Made by a program: the position numbers and the translations under genes. Positions 1-6,771 of a DNA stretch of 10,133 nt are shown one piece after another. Source of the DNA: Pseudomonadota bacterium (lineage in GTDB: Bacteria; Myxococcota_A; Polyangia; Polyangiales; Polyangiaceae); NCBI GenBank assembly GCA_023460875.1, contig JAEWOQ010000144.1:1-10133 (forward strand). Reading direction: 5' to 3'. Position 1 is the stretch's first letter, and each line of letters starts with the position of its first letter. The notes below the pieces were generated by a model, which saw only the letters and a program-made list of their open reading frames with translations, was not told the DNA's origin and did not search any database.

Positions 1-595
1 CGTCCGCGAGGAGCTCTTCCCCAGCTAGCTCGATCGACTGACGGTACACGCCGCTCTCCCGGGTGAGCCGCAGCTCGTCCTCGGCGAAGGTCCACAGGCG
101 CGCCAGCGCCCGCGGCGGCGTGAGCAGCCCGGAGCCGAGCTGGTCGTCGATCTTGTCGAGCTCCGCCAGGCGCTCACCCCTGCGGAAGGGCAGCGAACGC
201 TCCACATAGCTCCGCAGCTGTCCGCGGCTCTCGTGGTAGAGGGGCTTCAGGGCCTCGTCGCCCTGTTGCTCCGCGGCGATGACCTTCTTCTTCTGGGCGA
301 TCGCCGTCTGCGTCTTCTGGAGGCGCACCTGCTCCTTCTGGAGCTCGAGCTTCAGCTCGGACTTCTGTCGCGCCAGGGACCTCACCTGATCCCTCAGGTC
401 GTTGTCCTTGCGCGAGAGCTCCGCCGAGAGCTCCTCGACCTCGCCGCGCAGCGCCGCGAGGCGGCGGCCGAGATCGACGACCTGATCACCGACGGCAGGC
501 GCCGTCACGGTGAGACCACCGACGAGGAGCGCCGCCCGCAGCGAGCGGCCGATCCACGGACGAGATGACGTTGGATTTTCTTGATGTCGGGCCAT
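1..595 (-). CDS. DUF3450-family periplasmic coiled-coil protein (partial, 3' end outside window)
   Basis: Reading the minus strand from the ATG at 595-593 gives 198 uninterrupted codons to the window edge, so the C-terminus is missing. Residues 1-36 look like a Sec signal peptide: an Arg-containing n-region, hydrophobic core AALLVGGLTV, and likely cleavage near APA/VGDQ. Residues about 38-112 form a heptad-rich, highly charged coiled coil. Residues about 134-190 (SLPFRRGERLAELDKI, then ALARLWTFAEDELRL and VYRQSIEL) fit the DUF3450 pattern of LPF..ER..RL followed by an aromatic/acidic helix. Known members are periplasmic and usually sit in ExbB/ExbD/TonB-type energy-transduction operons. Such genes would lie left of position 1, which is inference. 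A weak Shine-Dalgarno AAGG lies 7 nt before the ATG. The gene is divergent from the response regulator. Family assignment is from remembered pattern only; a generic secreted coiled-coil protein is the alternative. Confidence 0.82.
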   Translation of the reverse strand, partial: MARHQENPTSSRPWIGRSLRAALLVGGLTVTAPAVGDQVVDLGRRLAALRGEVEELSAELSRKDNDLRDQVRSLARQKSELKLELQKEQVRLQKTQTAIAQKKKVIAAEQQGDEALKPLYHESRGQLRSYVERSLPFRRGERLAELDKIDDQLGSGLLTPPRALARLWTFAEDELRLTRESGVYRQSIELAGEELLAD

Positions 596-700
596 CGAGT
601 TGCCTTGGTTCACTCCCTGGACGGCGCCGGGCCGCTCTACGCAGTATCGAGGACCGCTTCGACGTTCCCGTGACCTGCGCGAAAACCGATCGTGCCGACC

Positions 701-719
701 GATGACGACTTCGTGACGG
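701..719 (-). promoter_or_regulatory. Candidate PHO-box-like direct repeat facing the DUF3450 gene
   Basis: On the minus strand this reads CCGTCAC-GAAG-TCGTCAT, two 7-mers whose TCA cores are exactly 11 bp apart. That is the geometry of a PhoB-type PHO box (consensus CTGTCAT repeated at 11 bp). Each half matches the consensus at 5 of 7 positions. The site is about 110 bp upstream of the DUF3450 start. Function is inferred only from spacing and from the neighbouring PhoB-like regulator; in GC-rich DNA short matches of this kind can arise by chance. Confidence 0.3.
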
Positions 720-990
720 ACCCATGAAGAGCGGGAGACATCCGATGTCCATGGTGCTGTCAGGGCCCGACTGCTCCCCAGTCGTCGTGGGGGGCGCGCG
801 GCCCGTCTCGGCCGCTTCGTTGGGCGAGAGAGTGGGGGCGCTTCATGACGAAGTCGTGGCGTCCCAGGAAAATCCAGGTGACCGGTGCATCCGCCGCTCC
901 GCTGAGCCTTGGATGGGCCCTCGCATCGGCCCTCGGGCGTTCACGCGGACGCGACGCTTCCAACGCGCGGCCGCGGATTCTTGCTCGAGC

Positions 991-1023
991 TTCATCGCCC
1001 GTTCACAGGACCGTCACGCGGCG
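991..1023 (+). promoter_or_regulatory. Candidate PHO-box-like triple repeat upstream of the response regulator
   Basis: Three consecutive 11-bp units begin TTCAT (991), TTCAC (1002) and GTCAC (1013), so the TCA cores at 992, 1003 and 1014 are perfectly phased at 11 bp. OmpR/PhoB-family regulators bind such tandem direct repeats head to tail. The last unit (CCGTCAC) matches 5 of 7 positions of the E. coli PHO half-site; the other two match about 4 of 7. The array ends 18 bp before the ATG at 1042, where bound protein could autoregulate. This is a pattern-based inference. Confidence 0.35.
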
Positions 1024-1041
1024 CGCGTATCGACGCTGTGC

Positions 1042-1821
1042 ATGGGGACCATCGTCATCGTCGACGACGAACAGGACATCATCGACGTCCTCGACTTCAA
1101 CCTGCGGCAGGCCGGCCACGAGGTCTTGCCCGCGACCCGCGGGCGTGAGGGGCTCGAGCTGGCGCTCACGAAATGCCCAGACCTCGTCATCCTGGATCTG
1201 ATGCTGCCCGACCTCCCGGGCACCGAGCTGTGCCGTACCCTGCGGAGCAACGCGCAGACCCGTAACACGCCCGTGCTGATGCTGAGCGCGCGCGGAGAGG
1301 AGATCGATCGGGTGGTCGCCTTCGAGCTGGGGGCGGACGACTACGTGACCAAGCCGTTCAGCGTTCGCGAGCTGCTGCTCCGCGTCCGCGCCCTGCTGCA
1401 GCGCGCTCGAACCAGCGCGCCGCGGCGCAGGTCACTCGCCGAGTTCGGTCGCTTGAAGATCGATCGGGACGCGCACCGCATCTGGGTGGACGACGCAGAG
1501 GTACCCCTGACCGCCCTCGAGTTTCGGCTGCTCGTGACGTTGTTCGAACGAAGGAACCGCGTCCAGACGCGCGCCGCTCTCTTGGAGCATGTCTGGGGCA
1601 TGAACGCTCACATCTCTACGCGCACCGTCGACGCCCACGTGAAGCGGCTCCGCGAAAAGCTCGACGCCGCGCGGGACTACGTCGAGACGGTACGCGGCGT
1701 GGGCTACCGCTTCCGCGACGCTCCGGACCAGGGCGACGGCGCGAACTACGACGTCGACGAAGAGCCGGACGCCGACGCCCTAGGCACGCCCCCCAAGACC
1801 TCCCGCGCCGCCGTGCCCTGA
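1042..1821 (+). CDS. PhoB/OmpR-family DNA-binding response regulator
   Basis: The protein has 259 residues when started at the ATG at 1042, directly before the canonical receiver opening MGTIVIVDDEQDI. The receiver domain spans about 3-120: acidic pair D8-D9, phospho-acceptor D52 (LVILDLMLPD), switch residue S82 (MLSARGEE), and K104 in TKPF. A winged-helix output domain spans about 133-226, with EFRLL, HVWG, RTVDAHVKRLREKL and the terminal VRGVGYRFR motif. The phrase TPVLMLSARGEEIDRV resembles PhoB, but PhoB identity is not proven. A 33-residue Asp/Glu/Pro-rich tail follows the winged helix and is not part of the family core. No histidine kinase is adjacent on either side, so within this window it is an orphan regulator. 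No clear Shine-Dalgarno precedes 1042. An upstream ATG at 724 is open in frame but gives a non-domain extension, so it was not chosen. Confidence 0.92.
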   Translation: MGTIVIVDDEQDIIDVLDFNLRQAGHEVLPATRGREGLELALTKCPDLVILDLMLPDLPGTELCRTLRSNAQTRNTPVLMLSARGEEIDRVVAFELGADDYVTKPFSVRELLLRVRALLQRARTSAPRRRSLAEFGRLKIDRDAHRIWVDDAEVPLTALEFRLLVTLFERRNRVQTRAALLEHVWGMNAHISTRTVDAHVKRLREKLDAARDYVETVRGVGYRFRDAPDQGDGANYDVDEEPDADALGTPPKTSRAAVP

Positions 1822-2454
1822 GGAGGCCATCGCCCAGCGGATCGGCACCCCACAGGACCCCGCGTGGGCCCCCCTTGACGCTACAGCGCTAGCGAATTTC
1901 CCGAGGGAACCCGCCGCCGAGCCCCGCGGCTCCCCGGCGATGGCCGGGCCAGCGCTCGCCCAGCCGGCGGCTGTAGGGGCGCCTCGCACCGCCTACCATT
2001 CGGTAATTATTGACATTTTTTCACCCCTTGACCTCCTCCTGAGATTCGGGGTCGCGCGGGTAGCGCCGGGCCTCCCGCTGGATTATGTGTGCGCCCCCGC
2101 AACGACCTCAGCGCGCCTGCTCCTTTTCGCAGCGCGCGTCGTGCGGTGCTTCCCTCACCCCCTGACCGAAACCGCCTAGCGGATTTCTCCGAAAACGGAC
2201 CAACTCCCCGCGAATTCGTCTTATTGTCCGCCCGGAACAGGGCCCCATGCTAGGGTCCTCCCCCCGACGTTCTCAGGGCAGCTCCTCTGGACAGTCCCCG
2301 AAACCCTCGAACTTATCCGATTGTGATTCGATGATCCCGGCGCCGAGCTTCGGCTCAGCGTAATGCCCAACACGCGTCCCCCGCGTCCGGCACGGCCTGG
2401 CAGGCGCCGATCACCCCACTGCGTAGCGCTCATCGCGCCCCAACAGGGTACTTC
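1822..2454. other. Long gene-free leader upstream of the sigma-factor gene
   Basis: This stretch of 633 bp has no coding sequence that looks real; small open frames here lack domains and are Pro/Arg-rich. It contains an unusually AT-rich island at about 2000-2024 that includes a perfect TTGACA hexamer (2010-2015), but no good -10 box lies 16-18 bp downstream. A CCCCATGCTAGGGT stretch at 2243-2256 resembles both a heat-shock sigma-32 -10 element and an extended -10 (TGcTAGGGT). No intrinsic terminator with a T-tract was found after the response regulator. The length suggests multiple promoters or a long 5' leader for the sigma gene. Confidence 0.5.
2243..2256 (+). promoter_or_regulatory. Possible -10 element upstream of the sigma-factor gene
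   Basis: CCCCATGCTAGGGT combines the CCCCAT core of heat-shock (sigma-32) -10 elements with a TG-n-TAGGGT extended -10. It lies about 200 bp before the sigma-factor start. A matching -35 is poor: the best upstream block, TTATTG at 2221-2226, has atypical spacing. Some rpoD genes are known to carry heat-shock promoters, but here the assignment is only suggestive. Confidence 0.18.
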
Positions 2455-3756
2455 ATGGCATCCGACTCGCTCACTCCCCCTCCCCTCGAGCCGAACTCCA
2501 ACGACCCGCTCCGCGTCTATCTTCGGAAGATGGGCACCGTGCCGCTCCTCACCCGCGAGGGCGAGGTCGAGCTGGCCAAGCGCATCGAAGAAGGGACCAA
2601 CGCCGTTCGGGACGCGCTGTTCTCCAGCCCCGTCGTCATCGACGAGCTGGCCCGAACGAGTGAGCTGCTCCAGGAGAATCGTGTCCGGGCGCGCGAGCTC
2701 CTGAACGTCGAGGCCGATGACGACAGCTTCGACGAGGAGGCGGCGTCCAATCACCTCGTCGAGCAGATCGACAAGATCAAGCGCGTCGCCAAGCGTCGAG
2801 GGCCGCTGCTCAACGGGCAGCCCACGGACGCCCGTCAGACGAAGGCCCACACCGAGCTGGAGAAGCTGCTCCTCGAGCTCAACCTCAACAAGCGGACCAT
2901 CGACAAGATGGCGCAGAAGCTGAAGGCCAAGGCGCTCATCGAGCCCGGCCCCGACAGCGAAGTCTCACAGGCCGAGCACGAGATGTTGCGGCGCCTCTCC
3001 ACCGAGGTCGGCCGCGGCGAACGCCGCGCGCAGCAGGCCAAGGCCGCCTTGGTCGAAGCGAACCTGCGGCTGGTCGTCTCCATCGCCAAGCGCTACACGA
3101 ACCGCGGTCTGCAGCTGCTCGATCTGATCCAGGAAGGCAACATCGGCGTGATGATCGCCGCCGACAAGTTCGAGTACCGGCGCGGGTACAAGTTCAGCAC
3201 CTACGCGACCTGGTGGATCCGGCAGGCGATCACTCGTGCGATCGCCGACCAGGCGCGCACCATCCGCAGCCCGGTGCACATGGTGGAGACCATGAACAAG
3301 ATGCACCGGACCGCCCACGACTTGGTGCAGGAGCTCGGCCGCGAACCCACACCCGAAGAACTCGCCCAGCGCCTCGATATTCCTGTCTCGAAGGTCCGGA
3401 GCTTGCTCAGGATCGTGAAGGAGCCGTTGAGCCTCGAGACCCCGCGCGGCGAGGACGGGGACTGTACCTTGGGCGACTTCGTGGAAGACCAGAAGGCGCC
3501 CAGTCCCTCGGATAGCCTGATGTCGAATGACCTCAACAAGCAGACGCGCGAGCTCCTGAACTCCCTGAGCGTGCGCGAGCAGCGGGTCCTCCAGAAGCGC
3601 TTCGGCATCGGGGAGAAGAGCGAACATACCCTCGAAGAGATCGGTAAGGAGTTCAACGTTACCCGAGAGCGTATCCGGCAGATCGAGGCCAAGGCGCTAC
3701 AGAAGCTCAAGAGCTCCCGTCGCTCGCGATCCCTCAAGGCGTACCTCGAGCAGTAA
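2455..3756 (+). CDS. rpoD: RpoD-family RNA polymerase sigma factor lacking region 1.1
   Basis: This 433-residue protein directs core RNA polymerase to promoters. Region 1.2 begins at about residue 16 (NDPLRVYLRKMG). A charged non-conserved region fills about 46-190. Region 2 (about 197-270) holds the core-binding and -10-recognition motifs LVVSIAKRYTNRGLQLLDLI, YKFSTYATWWIRQAI and DQARTIRSPVHM. Region 3 covers about 275-350. Region 4 (about 366-420) contains the -35-binding helix-turn-helix in TLEEIGKEFNVTRERIRQIE. The N-terminus has only about 15 residues before region 1.2, so region 1.1, present in typical primary sigma factors of 600-700 residues, is absent. Core motif GLMKAVDKF reads GVMIAADKF here. 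These points allow either a short primary sigma or a group 2 paralogue; the symbol marks the family. The ATG at 2455 follows a weak CAGGG 6 nt upstream. A terminator follows the gene. Confidence 0.93.
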   Translation: MASDSLTPPPLEPNSNDPLRVYLRKMGTVPLLTREGEVELAKRIEEGTNAVRDALFSSPVVIDELARTSELLQENRVRARELLNVEADDDSFDEEAASNHLVEQIDKIKRVAKRRGPLLNGQPTDARQTKAHTELEKLLLELNLNKRTIDKMAQKLKAKALIEPGPDSEVSQAEHEMLRRLSTEVGRGERRAQQAKAALVEANLRLVVSIAKRYTNRGLQLLDLIQEGNIGVMIAADKFEYRRGYKFSTYATWWIRQAITRAIADQARTIRSPVHMVETMNKMHRTAHDLVQELGREPTPEELAQRLDIPVSKVRSLLRIVKEPLSLETPRGEDGDCTLGDFVEDQKAPSPSDSLMSNDLNKQTRELLNSLSVREQRVLQKRFGIGEKSEHTLEEIGKEFNVTRERIRQIEAKALQKLKSSRRSRSLKAYLEQ

Positions 3757-3760
3757 CCTC

Positions 3761-3819
3761 GCTGGCGCCTGAGGCCAGCTGCGCAGAGGAGCGCTGCTGG
3801 CCCGTCGAGGCCAGCTGCG
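3761..3819. repeat. Tandemly duplicated hairpin motif (GCTGGC...GAGGCCAGCTGCG)
   Basis: Two related units lie just after the sigma-factor stop. The 13-mer GAGGCCAGCTGCG occurs exactly at 3771-3783 and 3807-3819, 36 bp apart. Each copy closes a hairpin: GCTGGC (3761-3766) pairs with GCCAGC (3774-3779), and GCTGGCC (3796-3802) pairs with GGCCAGC (3809-3815). The second is extended by CGC/GCG across one mismatch. Both sit between the sigma stop and the intrinsic terminator, so they would lie in the 3' untranslated RNA. They could be RNA-stability elements or two members of a dispersed genomic repeat. Confidence 0.7.
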
Positions 3820-3827
3820 TCCAGTGA

Positions 3828-3870
3828 GAGACGGCGACCCTCCCCCGTGGAGCGGTCGCCGTTCTCGTTT
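3828..3870 (+). terminator. Intrinsic terminator after the sigma-factor gene
   Basis: ACGGCGACC (3831-3839) pairs perfectly with GGTCGCCGT (3854-3862). The stem extends outward by GAG/CTC with one bulged T, and inward by CTCC (3840-3843) with GGAG (3849-3852). A T-containing tract TCTCGTTT follows the stem. This is the best terminator in the window and separates the sigma gene from the polysaccharide genes. Confidence 0.8.
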
Positions 3871-4042
3871 CCGGCCGGCGCATCGGCTCATCTGTCTCCG
3901 AGCGAGACGGCTCGCGGCCGCTCTTTCGGTCGCCTCCGCGCGGGAACACGCTGGTTGAGGCTGCGGCGTGAACGCACGCCCTTGGCCGCGCCTTTGCATT
4001 GGCCGGAGGGACGGGTGGGCCGCCTTCATCCCCCACCCGAAC

Positions 4043-4046
4043 GAGG
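4043..4046 (+). promoter_or_regulatory. Shine-Dalgarno site fixing the start of the WcaJ-like gene
   Basis: GAGG lies 4 nt before the ATG at 4051. It supports 4051 over the far upstream in-frame ATG at 3847, which falls inside the terminator hairpin. Confidence 0.55.
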
Positions 4047-4050
4047 TGCC

Positions 4051-5472
4051 ATGACTCGACTGGGCCAGCAGAACTACGGGCCCCTGATGTCTCACACCAC
4101 GGCGGTGTCCAGCGCTCAGCGCATCAGTGACGGCTGCCTGATCGCCGCGACCTACTGGTTGGTGGAGGGACTCCGCCCGCAGTCTTGGAACGTCTACAAC
4201 ACGCTCGCGCTCGTCCTCACCGTCGTCATCTTCCTGATCGTCGCGGAGACCAACGGGCTCTATCGCTCCTGGCGTGGGGTCGCGCTCCGGCACGAGCTGC
4301 AGCACACGGTCGCGACGTGGTTCCTGGCGACCCCCGTCCTGCTCTTCACCGCGTTCCTCACGGAGACGAGCGAAGAGTTTTCCCGCATCGGGACGGTGGT
4401 GTGGTTCCTCGTGACGCCCACCGCCCTGGTGGTCTGGCGGGCGGCCATGCGGAGCCTCCTCGCCGAGCTGCGTCGGCGAGGCTACAATAACAAATCGGTC
4501 GCGATCGCTGGCTGCACCCCCTCCGCGGGCGCCTTGCTCGATCACATGGAGCGCGACCCCAGCGCAGGCATGCGCCTCTACGGAGTCTACGACGACCGGG
4601 CGGCGGCGCGGCGCACACCCATGGAGAACATCGGCGGGCCGTTCCGGGGTGATCTCGATCAGCTCGTCGACGACGCTCGCGCCGGCAAAATCGACCTCGT
4701 CTACATCAGCTTGCCGCTCCGGGCCGAGACGCGCATCGCGTCCATCCTGCGCAAGCTCGGCGACACGACGACCACCGTCTACGTCATCGCCGACTTCTTC
4801 GGGCTGAGCCTGCTGCACTCGGAGTGGTCCGCCGTCGGACACCTGCCGGTGGTCAGCCTCAACGATACGCCCTTCAACGGCCTCGGCGGGTGGGCGAAGC
4901 GGGTCGAAGATCTCGTCCTCGGGACCATCATCCTCATGATCACTGCGCTGCCGATGCTCGCGGTCGCGGTCGCCATCAAGCTGACGAGCCCGGGCCCGGT
5001 GTTCTTCCGGCAACGGCGCTACGGCCTGAACGGGAGGGAGATTCGCGTTCTCAAATTTCGCACGATGACCGTTTGTGAGGACGGGGACGAGGTCAAGCAA
5101 GCCAGCCGAGATGACGCTCGGATCACGCGGCTCGGCACGTTCCTGAGGCGCACGTCTCTCGACGAGCTGCCTCAGTTCTTCCAGGTCATCACGGGCGAGA
5201 TGTCCATCGTCGGGCCACGGCCGCACGCCGTCGCTCACAACGAGGAGTACAGGAGAGTGATCGACGGCTACATGCTCCGCCACAAGGTGAAGCCAGGCAT
5301 CACTGGCTGGGCGCAGGTGAACGGTTGGCGCGGAGAGACGGACGCGCTCGACAAGATGCGCATGCGTGTCCAGCACGACCTCGAGTACATCCGCAACTGG
5401 CGCCTCGGACTCGACGTCTGGATCATCTTCATGACCGTGTTCAGCTCGAAGTCGCGCACGAACGCCTACTGA
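4051..5472 (+). CDS. wcaJ: Undecaprenyl-phosphate hexose-1-phosphate transferase (WcaJ/EpsZ type)
   Basis: This 473-residue polyprenyl-phosphate sugar transferase would move hexose-1-phosphate from a UDP-sugar to undecaprenyl phosphate, the first committed step of exopolysaccharide or capsule assembly at the inner membrane. N-terminal membrane segments lie at about 26-40, 50-66, 86-104 and 113-130. A cytosolic nucleotide-binding-like domain (about 146-268) contains SVAIAGCTPSAG. The catalytic bacterial sugar-transferase domain starts at KRVEDLVLG (283-291). It continues with a Pro-containing re-entrant helix (P301), GPVFFRQRRYG, LKFRTM, the Asp-Glu pair D371-E372 in DELPQFFQV, IVGPRPHAV and KPGITGWAQVNGWRGET. 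The ending NAY is typical of WcaJ/PssY-like enzymes. The donor sugar (glucose or galactose) cannot be read from sequence. The lipoprotein gene follows after 66 bp on the same strand, so co-transcription is likely. Confidence 0.93.
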   Translation: MTRLGQQNYGPLMSHTTAVSSAQRISDGCLIAATYWLVEGLRPQSWNVYNTLALVLTVVIFLIVAETNGLYRSWRGVALRHELQHTVATWFLATPVLLFTAFLTETSEEFSRIGTVVWFLVTPTALVVWRAAMRSLLAELRRRGYNNKSVAIAGCTPSAGALLDHMERDPSAGMRLYGVYDDRAAARRTPMENIGGPFRGDLDQLVDDARAGKIDLVYISLPLRAETRIASILRKLGDTTTTVYVIADFFGLSLLHSEWSAVGHLPVVSLNDTPFNGLGGWAKRVEDLVLGTIILMITALPMLAVAVAIKLTSPGPVFFRQRRYGLNGREIRVLKFRTMTVCEDGDEVKQASRDDARITRLGTFLRRTSLDELPQFFQVITGEMSIVGPRPHAVAHNEEYRRVIDGYMLRHKVKPGITGWAQVNGWRGETDALDKMRMRVQHDLEYIRNWRLGLDVWIIFMTVFSSKSRTNAY

Positions 5473-5538
5473 CTTTCATCCGCATCTCTGGCGCGCCGCT
5501 CCGGGCGGACGTCGCCACAAGGAAGGGGAACGTTTTAG

Positions 5539-6765
5539 ATGATTTCCACCACTCAGCTCGGTGTCTGCCTCGCGCTCTTTCCGCTGGGCGCGATGATGAT
5601 GGCTTGTTCGGACTCGGACGACGACGGAGAGTTCACCAGCTCGCCGCTGACGGCCGCCTTCGTGGGCGAGGAGTACGCCTACACCGTGACCACGAAGGGC
5701 ACGGGGAACGAGCTTCGAATCCTGACGAGCGCCACGATTCCCCGCTGGCTCACGTTCACGGATCACGGTGACGGGACCGCCCTGCTGCGCGGCGTGCCGG
5801 GGCCGAAAGACGCTGGCGTTCATCCCGTGGAGCTCAGGCTCGATGTCGCGGGACGGAGCTCGAGCCAAGGCTTCGATATCGACGTGCAGAGCGGTTTCAC
5901 CGAAGTAGGTGTGGACGACGACTTCGACGACGAGGAGCTCCAGGCGCACTGGCGCTTCTTCGATCCTCGGGGGACCTCGGAGCTCGCCATCGCGGACGGG
6001 ACGATCCGGATGTCCATCCCCGGCGGAGTTCCCCACGACCTCTGGCGAGGCACGGACAACCAGGCGCCTCGGCTACTGCAGAGCGTCGAGAATAGGAACT
6101 TCGGAGTGGAGGCCCGCTTCGAGTCCGTCCCCGAGCAGCGCTTTCAGATCCAGGGGCTCGTCGCGCAGGAGGCTGACGATAAGTTCGTGCGCCTCGACAT
6201 GCACCACGATGGGGTCTCCTTGCGTGTCTACGCTGCGTACATCGACGGCAACATCGCGCGCGTACGGATGAACGAGGCCGTCAAGGGTGACACACCAGAC
6301 CGCCTGCGCGTGCTGCGGACCGGCGACTATTGGACCCTCCAATATTCGGCGGGGGCGGACGACTGGAAGGTCGCTTCGGCCTTCGCGCAGCCGCTCGAGG
6401 TCCGGGAGATCGGCGTGTTCGCGGGCAACGCGCACGGGGTAGACAGCCCGGCGTTCACGGCGGTCATCGACTACTTCCGCAACGCCGACGTCTCCGAGCT
6501 CCCGGACGTGGATTTCACGCTTCCAGACCCCGATCAGGAGCCGGACGACCCGGGACGGGTTGACGGCGGCGAGCAACCCTCCGACGACGACGGCTCGGGC
6601 GAGCCCGATCAGGAGGACGTGGACGACGTGGACGACGTGGACGACGTGGACGACGCGGACCAACAGGACGATCCGGAAGACCCAGACGCCCCCGCGGATC
6701 AGGAGGGCAGCGCTGGGGAGAACGACCTCGAGGCCGACGAGGAGGCGCCCCCGGAGGACGACTGA
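5539..6765 (+). CDS. Predicted lipoprotein with Ig-like and concanavalin/DUF1349-like domains and acidic tail
   Basis: This 408-residue protein starts at the ATG at 5539, after the purine-rich GGAAGGGG ending 10 nt upstream. A signal peptide ends in MMAC with lipid-attachment Cys at 23; Ser at +2 would suit outer-membrane sorting. Residues about 33-117 resemble a putative Ig domain (He_PIG/cadherin-like): FVGEEYAYTV, IPRWLTF, a short GxP turn, then a terminal beta-strand. Residues about 126-316 look like a jelly-roll of the DUF1349/glycosidase C-terminal type: FDDEELQAHWRF, a GLVAQEADDKFVRLDMHH block, LQYSAGADDWKVASAF and IGVFAGNA. Such folds bind or process glycans, but no catalytic residues are assignable. 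Residues 317-408 form a low-complexity Asp/Glu/Pro tail containing four VDD repeats. Its position after the WcaJ-like gene suggests a surface polysaccharide-associated role, which is inference. Function unknown. Confidence 0.85.
   Translation: MISTTQLGVCLALFPLGAMMMACSDSDDDGEFTSSPLTAAFVGEEYAYTVTTKGTGNELRILTSATIPRWLTFTDHGDGTALLRGVPGPKDAGVHPVELRLDVAGRSSSQGFDIDVQSGFTEVGVDDDFDDEELQAHWRFFDPRGTSELAIADGTIRMSIPGGVPHDLWRGTDNQAPRLLQSVENRNFGVEARFESVPEQRFQIQGLVAQEADDKFVRLDMHHDGVSLRVYAAYIDGNIARVRMNEAVKGDTPDRLRVLRTGDYWTLQYSAGADDWKVASAFAQPLEVREIGVFAGNAHGVDSPAFTAVIDYFRNADVSELPDVDFTLPDPDQEPDDPGRVDGGEQPSDDDGSGEPDQEDVDDVDDVDDVDDADQQDDPEDPDAPADQEGSAGENDLEADEEAPPEDD
6619..6654 (+). repeat. 9-bp in-frame minisatellite (GTGGACGAC x4)
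   Basis: Four exact tandem copies of GTGGACGAC occupy the acidic tail of the lipoprotein and encode Val-Asp-Asp repeats; a degenerate GCGGAC follows. Because the unit is a multiple of three, copy-number change would lengthen or shorten the tail without a frameshift. Confidence 0.9.
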
Positions 6766-6771
6766 CGCTGG

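Larger units (their letters stand above)
596..1041. other. Divergent intergenic region between DUF3450 gene and response regulator
   Basis: This stretch of 446 bp holds no convincing gene. The frame of the response regulator stays open back to an ATG at 724, but the extra 106 residues are Arg/Ser/Pro-rich, show no domain, and precede the canonical receiver start. Visible content: 11-bp-phased TCA repeats on the plus strand at 991-1023 and on the minus strand at 701-719, and a 10-bp inverted repeat (ACGACTTCGT at 705-714, its complement at 848-857). No clear sigma-70 -35/-10 pair was recognised for either gene. Confidence 0.6.

Noticed and set aside
705..857. 10-bp inverted repeat ACGACTTCGT / ACGAAGTCGT as a mobile-element terminus pair
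   Set aside because: The arms are short, 133 bp apart, with no target-site duplication or transposase. They are better explained by related regulator half-sites or chance.
724..1041. 106-codon N-terminal extension of the response regulator
   Set aside because: The receiver domain begins directly at the ATG at 1042. The extension has no recognisable domain and overlaps the candidate regulatory repeats.
2010..2038. Sigma-70 promoter at the perfect TTGACA
   Set aside because: At 16-18 bp spacing the -10 region is CT-rich (CTCCTC) and does not resemble TATAAT, so a complete promoter is not supported.
1940..2179. 79-codon frame in the sigma-factor leader
   Set aside because: No Shine-Dalgarno, no domain and unusual composition, and it crosses the AT-rich island. 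Not convincing as a gene.
3847..4050. 68-codon N-terminal extension of the WcaJ-like protein
   Set aside because: The start would lie inside the terminator hairpin and the encoded residues are Arg/Pro-rich with no domain. The ATG at 4051 has a Shine-Dalgarno site and is followed by family-like sequence.
3697..5376. 559-codon open frame on the minus strand across the WcaJ-like gene
   Set aside because: It is antisense to a gene with complete catalytic motifs, has Arg/Pro/His/Asp-rich low-complexity content, and runs through the terminator and duplicated hairpins. This is a typical high-GC shadow frame.
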